Shown here: positions 19,653-27,755 of the stretch, in pieces | Layout of the letters: every line of letters begins with the position of its first letter | Position numbering within the stretch: position 1 is the first letter of the stretch | From: Desulfomicrobium orale DSM 12838 | GTDB lineage: Bacteria > Desulfobacterota > Desulfovibrionia > Desulfovibrionales > Desulfomicrobiaceae | Reading direction: 5' to 3' | DNA: 64,000 nt | Assembly (NCBI RefSeq): GCF_001553625.1 | Contig: NZ_CP014230.1 | Span: forward strand, 2,046,001 to 2,110,000 | The notes under the pieces: generated by a model | Seen by the model: the letters and a program-made list of their open reading frames with translations, nothing else | What the model was told of the DNA's origin: nothing | The model's database searches: none | Translations under genes and position numbers: made by a program

Positions 19653-19676
19653 TAATGATGACATCAGGAGGCCGAC

Positions 19677-20030
19677 ATGAAAAAGACTGTTCTGGTTATC
19701 GACGATGAAGCGCATGTACGGATGCTTTACGCCGAGGAACTGCGGTCCAGAGGATACGATTCCGTGACGGCGGACGGAAGTGAGGACGTGCTGGCACTGG
19801 TGGCGAGAAACTCCCCCGATCTTGTCATTCTGGACATCAAACTGGGGGAAAAATCGGGGCTCGACGTGTTGCAGACACTCCGCAGCAGGCACGCGGCCTT
19901 GCCCATCATTCTGTGTACGGCCTACGACAGCTTCCGTCACGATCTGAAGTCTATCGCGGCGGACGCCTATGTCGTCAAATCCTATGACAGTTCGGAGCTG
20001 ATGGACACGGTCGGGAGGCTCCTGAAATAG
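19677..20030 (+). CDS. single-domain response regulator (CheY-like)
   Basis: A 117-aa receiver domain with no output domain. The acidic pair Asp9-Asp10, phosphoacceptor Asp53 (LVILDIKLG), Thr81 and Lys101 (YVVKSYD) are all in place, so it should accept phosphate from a histidine kinase. No kinase gene is adjacent. AGGAGG lies six bases before ATG 19677. The insertion sequence ends 24 bases upstream, so the native promoter is displaced or replaced. The partner and output are unknown. Confidence 0.9.
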   Translation: MKKTVLVIDDEAHVRMLYAEELRSRGYDSVTADGSEDVLALVARNSPDLVILDIKLGEKSGLDVLQTLRSRHAALPIILCTAYDSFRHDLKSIAADAYVVKSYDSSELMDTVGRLLK

Positions 20031-20167
20031 ATCCGGGCGGCATGTCCTGACTGTGGCGCGGGCGATTTCTCCGAGGGAAGCTGTCCGCGCCACACGGTCC
20101 ACAGTCTGATGCGCGCGGTTTTCGCGTTTCTTTCGCCTTTCCTTTTCCCCTCCCAGAGCTGACCTCT

Positions 20168-20446
20168 TCAGCGGCGCAGGCAAGCCTCAAAATCCGCCGC
20201 GAATCCGGGATCGATGGCGTGCAGGTCTCGCAGCAGATCTTCGGCGTCAAATCCATTCCGCAGGGCGAATTCCGCCAGGGCCCGGCCCGATGTGCCCCAG
20301 TGTTGCTGCCGCACCCGCCCTTCGGTGTCGCGGGAGAACAGCCGGTAATGTCCGTTTTCATCCAGTTCGATGGAATACTCCATATCCCAGGGCAGGTGTG
20401 CGGCGTAGGTGGTCAGGCCGCCGAGATAGTGGCCGGGCAGGGTCAT
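20168..20446 (-). CDS. small hypothetical protein overlapping the MATE gene
   Basis: A 92-aa protein starting at ATG 20446, which overlaps the MATE stop codon in ATGA, so translation is probably coupled. The N-terminal half (SIELDENGHYRLFSRDTEGR) looks like beta strands and the C-terminal half is helical (ALAEFALRNGFDAEDLLRDL). It is cytoplasmic, with no signal or membrane segment. No known family was recognised. The tight coupling suggests it is made together with the transporter. Confidence 0.7.
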   Translation of the reverse strand: MTLPGHYLGGLTTYAAHLPWDMEYSIELDENGHYRLFSRDTEGRVRQQHWGTSGRALAEFALRNGFDAEDLLRDLHAIDPGFAADFEACLRR

Positions 20447-21828
20447 GCGGTCCTCCGGGATTTGCGCAGGGTGAACCGGTACCAGTCCCGGCAGTGGTAG
20501 AAGTAGAGCATGGTCGCGCACTGGACCAGGACCGAGACGAACATGGCCATCCACACGCCCTGGGCGCTTTGCAGCACCACGTGCCCGAGCAGATAGGCCA
20601 GCGGCACGCGGACCAGCCAGGCCGCCGAACCGAAGATCACGGCCTGGTACATGGTCGCCCCGGCCCCCACGAAGGCACCTCCCAGAATCATGGCCGCCAG
20701 CAATGGCGGTGTGGCCGCCATGTTCCAGGCCAGATAGCGGATGGCTTCGGCCTGAACTTCCGGGTCCGGGGCCACGAAAGCGATGACCGGCTCGATGACC
20801 AGCCACAGCAGGGCCGAAATGATGCTGATGGCAGCCACGCCTACGGCCATGATCCGGTAGCCCATGTGTTTGGCCATGTCTTTGCGCCCCTGGCCCAGAT
20901 AGTGCCCGGCCAGAATGGATGCCGTGAAGTTGAAGGCGATGCCGGGCAGGAAAAGCAGGGCCTCGATGCGGATGCCAGCGCTCATGCCGGCCATGGCGAT
21001 CACGCTGCCGTGGGGCAGGCTGGCCGTGATGGCGTACAGCACCATGTACGCGGAATGCCAGACCAGCTGCATGAGTCCGGCGGGCCAGGCCACACGGAGC
21101 AGATAGGGCAGAGCCAGGCGGACCCAGCGCCACGGCGCGAGGCTCCGGGCGGACAGCAGGCCGCAGCGGACCATCATGACAATGTTGAAGACCGTGCCCA
21201 GAAGCACCGAGGCGAACGTCGCCCAGGCAATGCCTTTGTAGCCCAGATCCGGCAGCCCCCACATGCCCAGTCCCAGTCCCAGATCGCCCGCTGTATTCAC
21301 GATGGTTACCAGAACCATGGAATAAAGCGGGACGGTTACGGATTTCTGCGCCCGGAAAAAGGCGTTGCTGATGGTGAAGAGGTAATAGGCGGGCATGAGG
21401 TAGAGGCTTATCTGTAACAGATACGCGGCCACGGGCATGACTTCGGCGGGGATTTTGAGCAGCCGCAGAAAAACATGGTCGAAGCTCAGGCCCACAGCGA
21501 AGATGATGAAGCTGGTGATGACTCCAAGCCCCATGCTGAGGCCTACGAAACGCTTGATCCGCCCCGGCAGCCCGGCCCCGGAGCTCTGGCTGATGGCCGC
21601 CACGCTGCCGTTGGCCAGGGCCACGGCCACGACCATGAAGAAAAACATGGCCTGACTCATGACGCCCATGCAGGCCTGGGTTTCGCGGTCGATACGTCCG
21701 GCGACCCAGACATCGGCGAATCCGATCAGGAAATGGCACATCATCATCGCCACCTGAGGCCAGGTCAGGTCCCAGATGGCGGCATAGGGCGCGGCGGCCA
21801 TGCGCCGGTCGAAATCGGTCTCGGGCAT
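20443..21828 (-). CDS. MATE family efflux transporter
   Basis: A 461-aa inner-membrane protein with about twelve membrane segments in two similar halves, as in the multidrug and toxin extrusion family, which uses a Na+ or H+ gradient to expel cationic compounds. The first segment includes WDLTWPQVAMMMCHFLIG, and the second half starts around WPAGLMQLVWHSAYMVLYA. ATG 21828 has GGAG five bases upstream. The substrate is unknown. It is transcribed divergently from the TraB-family gene. Confidence 0.9.
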   Translation of the reverse strand: MPETDFDRRMAAAPYAAIWDLTWPQVAMMMCHFLIGFADVWVAGRIDRETQACMGVMSQAMFFFMVVAVALANGSVAAISQSSGAGLPGRIKRFVGLSMGLGVITSFIIFAVGLSFDHVFLRLLKIPAEVMPVAAYLLQISLYLMPAYYLFTISNAFFRAQKSVTVPLYSMVLVTIVNTAGDLGLGLGMWGLPDLGYKGIAWATFASVLLGTVFNIVMMVRCGLLSARSLAPWRWVRLALPYLLRVAWPAGLMQLVWHSAYMVLYAITASLPHGSVIAMAGMSAGIRIEALLFLPGIAFNFTASILAGHYLGQGRKDMAKHMGYRIMAVGVAAISIISALLWLVIEPVIAFVAPDPEVQAEAIRYLAWNMAATPPLLAAMILGGAFVGAGATMYQAVIFGSAAWLVRVPLAYLLGHVVLQSAQGVWMAMFVSVLVQCATMLYFYHCRDWYRFTLRKSRRTA

Positions 21829-21981
21829 ATGATCTCCGGAAACATGAAGCTTGGGCCCAGATGCGCCAGCCATCCTGCTTTGACAAGGGAAAAGTGCGGA
21901 TTTCACGCAGGGTTGCTTTCCCCTGGGGGCGGCGATAACGGGGCTACGGCATATGAATCCGTTCTTTTGACGAGGTATTTT

Positions 21982-23154
21982 GTGACGTACGAGAATTTGC
22001 CGGAAAGTGTGACAGTGGTGGAGGAGGACGGCAGGCGGTTCTTTCTGGTGGGAACGGCCCATGTCTCTCTGGAAAGCGTCGAGGACGTGCGGAAAACCGT
22101 GGAGATCGTGCAGCCGGACACCATCTGTATTGAACTCTGCCAGTCCAGGCATCAGGCCATGACCCGCCGGGACGACTGGCGCGGCATGGACATCTACAAG
22201 GTCATCAAGGAAGGCAAGGCTGTTTTTCTGATGATTCAGCTGGTTTTACAGGCATTTTACCGCAAGATCGGCGACAAGCTCGGCGTGCAGCCCGGAGCCG
22301 AGATGATGGAAGGCGCTCGTCTGGCCCAGGAGACCGGAGCCACGCTGGTTCTGGCCGACCGGGATGTGCAGGTGACCCTGAAGCGCGTGTGGGCGGCCCT
22401 GTCGTTCTGGAAGAAATTCCGGCTGCTGTCCCAGCTTCTGGCCGGGATCTTCGTGGACGAGGACGTGGATAAGGACATGATCGAGGACATGAAGAAAAAG
22501 GACCAGCTGGCCTCCATCATGGGCGCGTTCGCGGAGCAGTTCCCGCAGATCAAGGAGCGGCTCATTGACGAGCGGGACATCTATCTGGCCCAGAAAGTCC
22601 GCCGGGCTCCGGGCCGGGATATAGTGGCCGTGGTGGGAGCCGGGCACGTTCCGGGAATGCGGCGGTATTTGGGGCAGGATATCGACCTCGCGCCGCTGGA
22701 GGAATTGCCGCCGCCATCCAGATGGGGCGCGTTCTGGAAATGGGGGCTGCCTGGTTTTTTCGTCGCGCTTCTGGCCGCCGGTTTTTTTCGGGGCGGCGCT
22801 GATGCTTCCGCGAGCGCCGTGTCCATCTGGGTGGTGGTGACGGGCATCGGCGCGGCTCTGGGTTCTCTGGCCGCTCTGGGGCATCCGCTGACCATTCTGG
22901 CCAGCTTTGTGGCCGCGCCGTTCACCACGCTGCATCCGCTCATTGCCGCGGGCTGGGTGGCGGGGCTGGTGCAGGCCTGGGTCAAGAAGCCCACGGTTTC
23001 AGATTTGGAGGAGCTGCCCACGAGCGTCATGAGCGTGAAGGGATTCTGGCTCAATCCTGTCAGCCGGATACTGCTGGTGGTGATCTTCGCCAATCTGGGC
23101 GCGACACTGGGAGTCTTCGTGTCGGGGAGCATGATTGCCGCTAAGGTGTTCTGA
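21982..23154 (+). CDS. TraB-family membrane protein
   Basis: A 390-aa protein starting at GTG 21982 (GAGG six bases upstream). The N-terminal TraB domain has the hallmark GTAHVS near residue 25, IELC near 50 and GAGHVPGM near 220. The C-terminal third has about four membrane segments (WGLPGFFVALLAAGFF and others). The family is named after an enterococcal protein that shuts down pheromone activity and is related to the TIKI/GumN group, some of which are metalloproteases. The conserved GxxH and E motifs fit such an activity, but the bacterial role is not established. Confidence 0.85.
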   Translation: MTYENLPESVTVVEEDGRRFFLVGTAHVSLESVEDVRKTVEIVQPDTICIELCQSRHQAMTRRDDWRGMDIYKVIKEGKAVFLMIQLVLQAFYRKIGDKLGVQPGAEMMEGARLAQETGATLVLADRDVQVTLKRVWAALSFWKKFRLLSQLLAGIFVDEDVDKDMIEDMKKKDQLASIMGAFAEQFPQIKERLIDERDIYLAQKVRRAPGRDIVAVVGAGHVPGMRRYLGQDIDLAPLEELPPPSRWGAFWKWGLPGFFVALLAAGFFRGGADASASAVSIWVVVTGIGAALGSLAALGHPLTILASFVAAPFTTLHPLIAAGWVAGLVQAWVKKPTVSDLEELPTSVMSVKGFWLNPVSRILLVVIFANLGATLGVFVSGSMIAAKVF

Positions 23155-23193
23155 ACTCAATTCCCGAAAATCTTATGCTGCTGGAGAATCACG

Positions 23194-24786
23194 ATGAGTA
23201 AAGAGATACCCGAAGACTCTGCCTCTCCAAATATACTTGAGACAGATGAATATCGTGTGTCTGTACGTTTGGCGGAAATATCGCTTTCTCTGATGATTCT
23301 GTCACTTTGCATGAATACATTTGTGTCAAGGGGAGGAGAAATTTTCTATGGGTTTCATGTAGCAGCGTTTAGTACTATTTGCGGAATATTGAGTCCAATT
23401 TTAATGTTTTTGGATGCTTCCTATTCGTTAAATTCAATTTCAGACTATATTAAGTTTATTGTATTGCATTTTGGTCAACTAGTATATATATTCTATATAA
23501 GAGTTTTTTACAAAATATCAATTGGGAAAATGCCATATAAAAGTATCTATTTTCTTGTATTGTCTTTTATTTTTCTAATATGTTATTCTTTTTTATATTT
23601 ATATGATTATTATGATGTGATTCTTTCTATAGGATGGGGTGTGATTTTATGGATAGTGTCTATATTTATGATTGCTATTTCATATCTTATTCTTAATAAA
23701 ACTATTTCAAAAAATATATTACGCAGTTTGTTTGTATTATTTTTTACTATTTTTATTGTTCCAGTTATTATATTATGTACACATCAATATACGAATGCAA
23801 ATTCACAGGAGAGGAGATGGTATCTTCCATTTGGAACAGCATTTACCATTGAACCTTTGTCCGGGGTAAGATATATGGAGGTGCCTGAGAATTGTTCACT
23901 TCCTGCTGATGCTATAGTGGAACTTGATAGAGATTTTGATATTCTGAGGTCAAAAAATATAAAATATGTGACAGATATAGGATACTATCCTGTAATTATT
24001 CCTGATCAATATAAAGAATTTGGATATTTTTGGAAAAACTATAATTATTATATAGGAAATAAAAATAGTCGTGTAAGTAGATCAATAAATGATTTGGGTT
24101 ATTCATGTTCATATTCCTGGATAGAAACAGGAATGATATCTGTATTGAAAATATATGATAGAGATGCTGATTATATATATAAAATAAATAATAATGATAC
24201 AATGGTATCTATTGTATTAATGAATAATAAAAATAAAGAATTAATATATGAACAGAATCTTGTTTTGAATAACCATGATAGGAGTGGTCGGTGTGGAGAG
24301 TATATTCCATATTATGATGAAAATGTATATATATTATTTAGAAATTTAATAATAAGTGAAAGAGACGGTATAACAGATAGCTCTGGGCATCACTTACTTA
24401 AGCCAAATAAGATCGATTCACAGATAAATGATTTATACTTTCTAGATGGAAAAACTGTCCGATTTGATTCAAATGATGATATTCAAAATTCTCTTTTTTT
24501 GTGTTCAGATAAATATATTGTCAAAATCAATATCAAGAATATACATATAGGTGATGTTGATAAGAATGAAGAAGGTATATATGCCGTACTCTTTGATCGC
24601 GAGACATTTATCCCTTATAGAGAAAAGTTTCGATCGTATAAGGAAAATAATGATTTATTAAAATGTATTAGTCTAGGTGATGTGAAAGGATTTTCTTTAC
24701 AATCTTCTCCAGAAAAGAGTAATCATATAGAATTATATATGGAGTTGCAGACAAATTGCGGTAAAATAAATTTACAAAAATTCTAA
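23194..24786 (+). CDS. AT-rich orphan multi-span membrane protein
   Basis: A 530-aa protein of no recognised family. About six hydrophobic segments fill residues 25-200, including ISLSLMILSLCMNTFV, then VILSIGWGVILWIVSIFMI, then a segment near 180-198. A hydrophilic domain of about 330 residues rich in Tyr, Asn, Asp, Ile and Lys follows, probably outside the membrane. Base composition is foreign: roughly 40% GC in the first 150 bases falling to about 20% in the middle, against a clearly GC-rich surrounding. Codons end mostly in A or T. GGAG precedes the start. It looks acquired by transfer, with no mobile gene beside it. Confidence 0.75.
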   Translation: MSKEIPEDSASPNILETDEYRVSVRLAEISLSLMILSLCMNTFVSRGGEIFYGFHVAAFSTICGILSPILMFLDASYSLNSISDYIKFIVLHFGQLVYIFYIRVFYKISIGKMPYKSIYFLVLSFIFLICYSFLYLYDYYDVILSIGWGVILWIVSIFMIAISYLILNKTISKNILRSLFVLFFTIFIVPVIILCTHQYTNANSQERRWYLPFGTAFTIEPLSGVRYMEVPENCSLPADAIVELDRDFDILRSKNIKYVTDIGYYPVIIPDQYKEFGYFWKNYNYYIGNKNSRVSRSINDLGYSCSYSWIETGMISVLKIYDRDADYIYKINNNDTMVSIVLMNNKNKELIYEQNLVLNNHDRSGRCGEYIPYYDENVYILFRNLIISERDGITDSSGHHLLKPNKIDSQINDLYFLDGKTVRFDSNDDIQNSLFLCSDKYIVKINIKNIHIGDVDKNEEGIYAVLFDRETFIPYREKFRSYKENNDLLKCISLGDVKGFSLQSSPEKSNHIELYMELQTNCGKINLQKF

Positions 24787-24824
24787 TTCTCTACCTGCTT
24801 CCAAGGCTATGGTAAAATAGAAAC

Positions 24825-25256
24825 TCAGGCATTTGTATTTCTTGTCAAATCGCCACCGCCCAGAGTGGAAACGGCCTGTTCGGTCAGGGCATCCATTTCC
24901 GGGCCGTGATCGTATCCCGCAAGATGCAGCAGACCGTGGGCCAGGAGCCGCATCGTATACTCGTATGGGTCCTGATTGTAGAGGAAGGTTTCACGGGCCA
25001 GGGTTTCGGCGGACAGGACAAGGTCTCCCAGAAGCCCCGGCTCATGGGTGGGAAAGCTGAGGATGTTGGTCGGCCCCAGGCAGTGCATGAAGCGGCTGTT
25101 CAGCCCGGCCATCTCCCGGTCATCCACGATGCGCAGGGACACTTCTTCCGCCGCGAGACCGAACAGGGCGGTCAGGCCGTCGAAAATTTCCGCAAGCTCC
25201 GGGCCGGACAGCGGAAAACGCGGGTCGTGCGGAGCCAGGCGTTCCAGACAGAGCAT
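24825..25256 (-). CDS. ybeY: endoribonuclease YbeY
   Basis: A 143-aa zinc enzyme needed for 16S rRNA 3'-end maturation and ribosome quality control. The three metal-binding histidines occur in HGLLHLAGYDH near residue 107, the defining motif. GPTNILSFPT at mid-protein is also typical (usual form TDVLSFP). The start codon overlaps the phoH stop by one base (TGATG), the common phoH-ybeY arrangement, so the two are translated together. Confidence 0.95.
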   Translation of the reverse strand: MLCLERLAPHDPRFPLSGPELAEIFDGLTALFGLAAEEVSLRIVDDREMAGLNSRFMHCLGPTNILSFPTHEPGLLGDLVLSAETLARETFLYNQDPYEYTMRLLAHGLLHLAGYDHGPEMDALTEQAVSTLGGGDLTRNTNA

Positions 25257-26227
25257 CAGTTTTCTCCGGTCCGGCTCTGCCGATGGCGGTCGTAAGCGGC
25301 CACGATGCGGCCCACCAGCGGATGCCGGATCACATCCGCTTCGGAAAAGCGGACCAGAGACACGCCTTCCACGCCCTCAAGCACTTCCAGAGCCTGAACC
25401 AGTCCGGAACCCACATGGGCGGGCAGATCAATCTGGGTCACGTCGCCCGTGACCACGGCTTTCGAGCCGTATCCCAGGCGGGTCAGGAACATTTTCATCT
25501 GCTCCGGCGAGGTGTTCTGAGCCTCGTCCAGAATGACGAAGGCGTTGTTCAGGGTGCGTCCGCGCATGAACGCCAGGGGCGCTATTTCAATGGTTCCGGC
25601 GGCGAGCATCTCCTGTACCCGGCCCGGCTCGAACATGTCGTGCAGGGCGTCGTACAGGGGCCGCAGATAGGGGTTGACCTTTTCCACCATGTCGCCGGGC
25701 AGGAAACCCAGTTTTTCTCCGGCCTCCACGGCCGGGCGGGTCAGGATCAGGCGCTTGACCCGTTTTTGCAGAAAAAAGGAAACTCCCACGGCCACGGCCA
25801 GATAGGTCTTGCCCGTACCGGCCGGCCCCACGCCCAGAGTCAGGTCCGACTCGCGCAGGGCATGCAGGTATTCGCGCTGGACCACGGTCTTGGGAGCGAC
25901 GCTCTTGCGCGGCGAAACGGCGAACTGCGCTTCCTTGTAATAGACGGCCAGGGGCGTGGCCGGGTCCCGGAGCATGATGCCAAGGCCCTGCTCGATGTCG
26001 CGCCCGAAAAAACGGTGCCCGGCGCGGACCAGGCCATAAATCTGGGTGAAAAAGCCGCGCGCGAGGCTCACCATGACTGGGTCCTCCCCGGAGATGGACA
26101 GCTCGCAGCCACGGCTGCTTACAGACACGCCCGTCATGCGGGAGACGATGTCCAGATGAAGGTTTTCCGGGCCGAAGACCTCGCGGGCAAAGTCCGCGTT
26201 CTCAAAAACGATTTCCTGTTGTTCCAT
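25256..26227 (-). CDS. PhoH family ATPase (YbeZ)
   Basis: A 323-aa cytoplasmic protein. The N-terminal 100 residues are a KH-like nucleic-acid-binding part. The helicase-like ATPase core contains Walker A GPAGTGKTY and Walker B VILDEAQN. It works with YbeY in rRNA processing in other bacteria. The gene is first in the phoH-ybeY pair on the minus strand and is divergent from the small gene at 26294. Confidence 0.95.
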   Translation of the reverse strand: MEQQEIVFENADFAREVFGPENLHLDIVSRMTGVSVSSRGCELSISGEDPVMVSLARGFFTQIYGLVRAGHRFFGRDIEQGLGIMLRDPATPLAVYYKEAQFAVSPRKSVAPKTVVQREYLHALRESDLTLGVGPAGTGKTYLAVAVGVSFFLQKRVKRLILTRPAVEAGEKLGFLPGDMVEKVNPYLRPLYDALHDMFEPGRVQEMLAAGTIEIAPLAFMRGRTLNNAFVILDEAQNTSPEQMKMFLTRLGYGSKAVVTGDVTQIDLPAHVGSGLVQALEVLEGVEGVSLVRFSEADVIRHPLVGRIVAAYDRHRQSRTGEN

Positions 26228-26293
26228 ATGTCCTGTCTTTGTCTTTCCGCGCCGCGGATTGCCAATTCATCCCGGCTGCCGTAGAAAACTTCC

Positions 26294-26677
26294 ATGCATG
26301 ACCCCTCTACCGACCCCGGAAAAGAAAAACATCTGCCCGCCATCCGGCCGGAAACGCGGCTCGCCTTTCAGGAAGCCAGAACCATGATGGGCCGGGCCGT
26401 GTTTGCGGCGGCCAAAACCAACCTGGCCTTTCTGGCCTGCTCCGGCCTACTGGCCTGTCGCTCCGGTCAGCGCTTCTGGGAGCGCAAGGGGCGCTCCTGG
26501 TGGGCCAGAACCCGCGCCTTCGCCAAAATCGCCTGGCTGGCGCTGAAGGAAGACGCCTTCGGGTCGGACGTCCACATCGAAACCCTGGATCTGGACCGCG
26601 CCCTGGATGAAGGCGGTTCCGTCCTGTCCCTGCCGTCCCGGCCCGAGGATGTCGCCAGCCATATCCGGAAGCCCTGA
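26294..26677 (+). CDS. hypothetical protein, 127 aa
   Basis: A basic, helical protein with no family recognised. It has a moderately hydrophobic helix (FAAAKTNLAFLACSGLLAC) that could be membrane-associated, two cysteines, and an acidic C-terminal part (HIETLDLDRALDEGG). No good ribosome site precedes ATG 26294. Codon third positions are strongly G/C as in neighbouring genes, and antisense frames here are Arg/Pro-rich shadows, so I favour this strand. It is divergent from phoH and convergent with moaA. Confidence 0.55.
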   Translation: MHDPSTDPGKEKHLPAIRPETRLAFQEARTMMGRAVFAAAKTNLAFLACSGLLACRSGQRFWERKGRSWWARTRAFAKIAWLALKEDAFGSDVHIETLDLDRALDEGGSVLSLPSRPEDVASHIRKP

Positions 26678-26710
26678 GCGTCCGGGTCCAGACAGCGGAG
26701 CCTTTCCACG

Positions 26711-27700
26711 TCAGCCGCCGATAGCCGTCATGACCCTGCCGCAGACCGCGTTTTTTCCGCGCGCCCGGAGCAGTTCGTAACCCAGGGGCTTGTCCCGCCC
26801 TGCCTTGCGAAACAGGGCCAGCAGATCGTCTTCCGTATGGCCGGGGTCGCGCAGCACGGCCCGCAAGTCCGTTTCCGCGTCGGAAAAAAGACAGGCCCGC
26901 AGCTTTCCGTCGGAGGTGACCCGGAACCGGTTGCATGTGGCGCAGAAATGGTTGCTCACGGCGGAGATGACGCCGATTCTCCCACCGCTTCCGGCAATGC
27001 GGTACATTCTGGCCGGTCCGCCGTTACGGGAAGTGCGGGCTTCCGCATCCAATTCCACCAGCCGCTTCACGGCGGCGAGAATTTCCTCCGCCGGCCAGTA
27101 ATTATCCCGGTTCCAGCGCGAATGGCGGCCGATGGGCATGAATTCGATGAAGCGCACATCCAGGTCGTGGGTCCGGGCGAAATCCACGAATTCCGGCAGT
27201 TCATCGTCATTGACGCCTTTCACGGCGACCACATTCAGCTTCACGCGTATTCCCCCGGCCAGACAGGCTTCGATGGCCGCCCTGACCCGGCCGTATCCGT
27301 CCACGCCGGTGATGGTCCGGAATTTTTCGCGGCTCAGCGTGTCCAGGGAGATATTGACCCGGTTCACGCCCGCCCCGGTCAGGGCTCTGACGCGATCCGC
27401 CAGCAGCGTGCCGTTGGTGGTGATCCGCAGATCGAGACCGGGACAGGTAGTGTGCAGGCGTTCCACAAAGGACAGGAACCCCTTGCGGACGAATGGCTCG
27501 CCGCCGGTCAGACGGAGCTTTTCCACTCCGGCGCTCTGCGCGGCCTGGGCCAGTTCGATCATCTCCTCGAAGGTCAGAATATCCTCATGGGGGATGAAAA
27601 CCCATTCCTCGGGCCGACAGTACAGACATCGCAGATTGCAGCGGTCCGTGATGCTCAGACGCAGGTAGCTCACGTTGCGGCCATGGGGATCGGTCAGCAT
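26711..27700 (-). CDS. moaA: GTP 3',8-cyclase MoaA
   Basis: A radical SAM enzyme that converts GTP to 3',8-cH2GTP, the first step of molybdenum/tungsten cofactor synthesis, with MoaC. The N-terminal cluster motif is CNLRCLYC (CX3CX2C) near residue 21. The second 4Fe-4S site is formed by CATC and a later cysteine (KLRAC) near residues 255-275. The C-terminus ends in a Gly-Gly tail (AIGG). Start ATG 27700 has GGAGG five bases upstream; length is 329 aa. The cofactor would serve formate dehydrogenases, but moaC is not in this window. Confidence 0.96.
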   Translation of the reverse strand: MLTDPHGRNVSYLRLSITDRCNLRCLYCRPEEWVFIPHEDILTFEEMIELAQAAQSAGVEKLRLTGGEPFVRKGFLSFVERLHTTCPGLDLRITTNGTLLADRVRALTGAGVNRVNISLDTLSREKFRTITGVDGYGRVRAAIEACLAGGIRVKLNVVAVKGVNDDELPEFVDFARTHDLDVRFIEFMPIGRHSRWNRDNYWPAEEILAAVKRLVELDAEARTSRNGGPARMYRIAGSGGRIGVISAVSNHFCATCNRFRVTSDGKLRACLFSDAETDLRAVLRDPGHTEDDLLALFRKAGRDKPLGYELLRARGKNAVCGRVMTAIGG

Positions 27701-27755
27701 GGGCGCCTCCACGGGTTTTCGGCGTACGTTATGCCCCGGCTGGCGGCGTGTAAAG

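Noticed and set aside
26307-26936. Arg/Pro/Gly-rich minus-strand frame overlapping the 127-aa gene and moaA
   Set aside because: Composition typical of a shadow and it overlaps the real moaA end.
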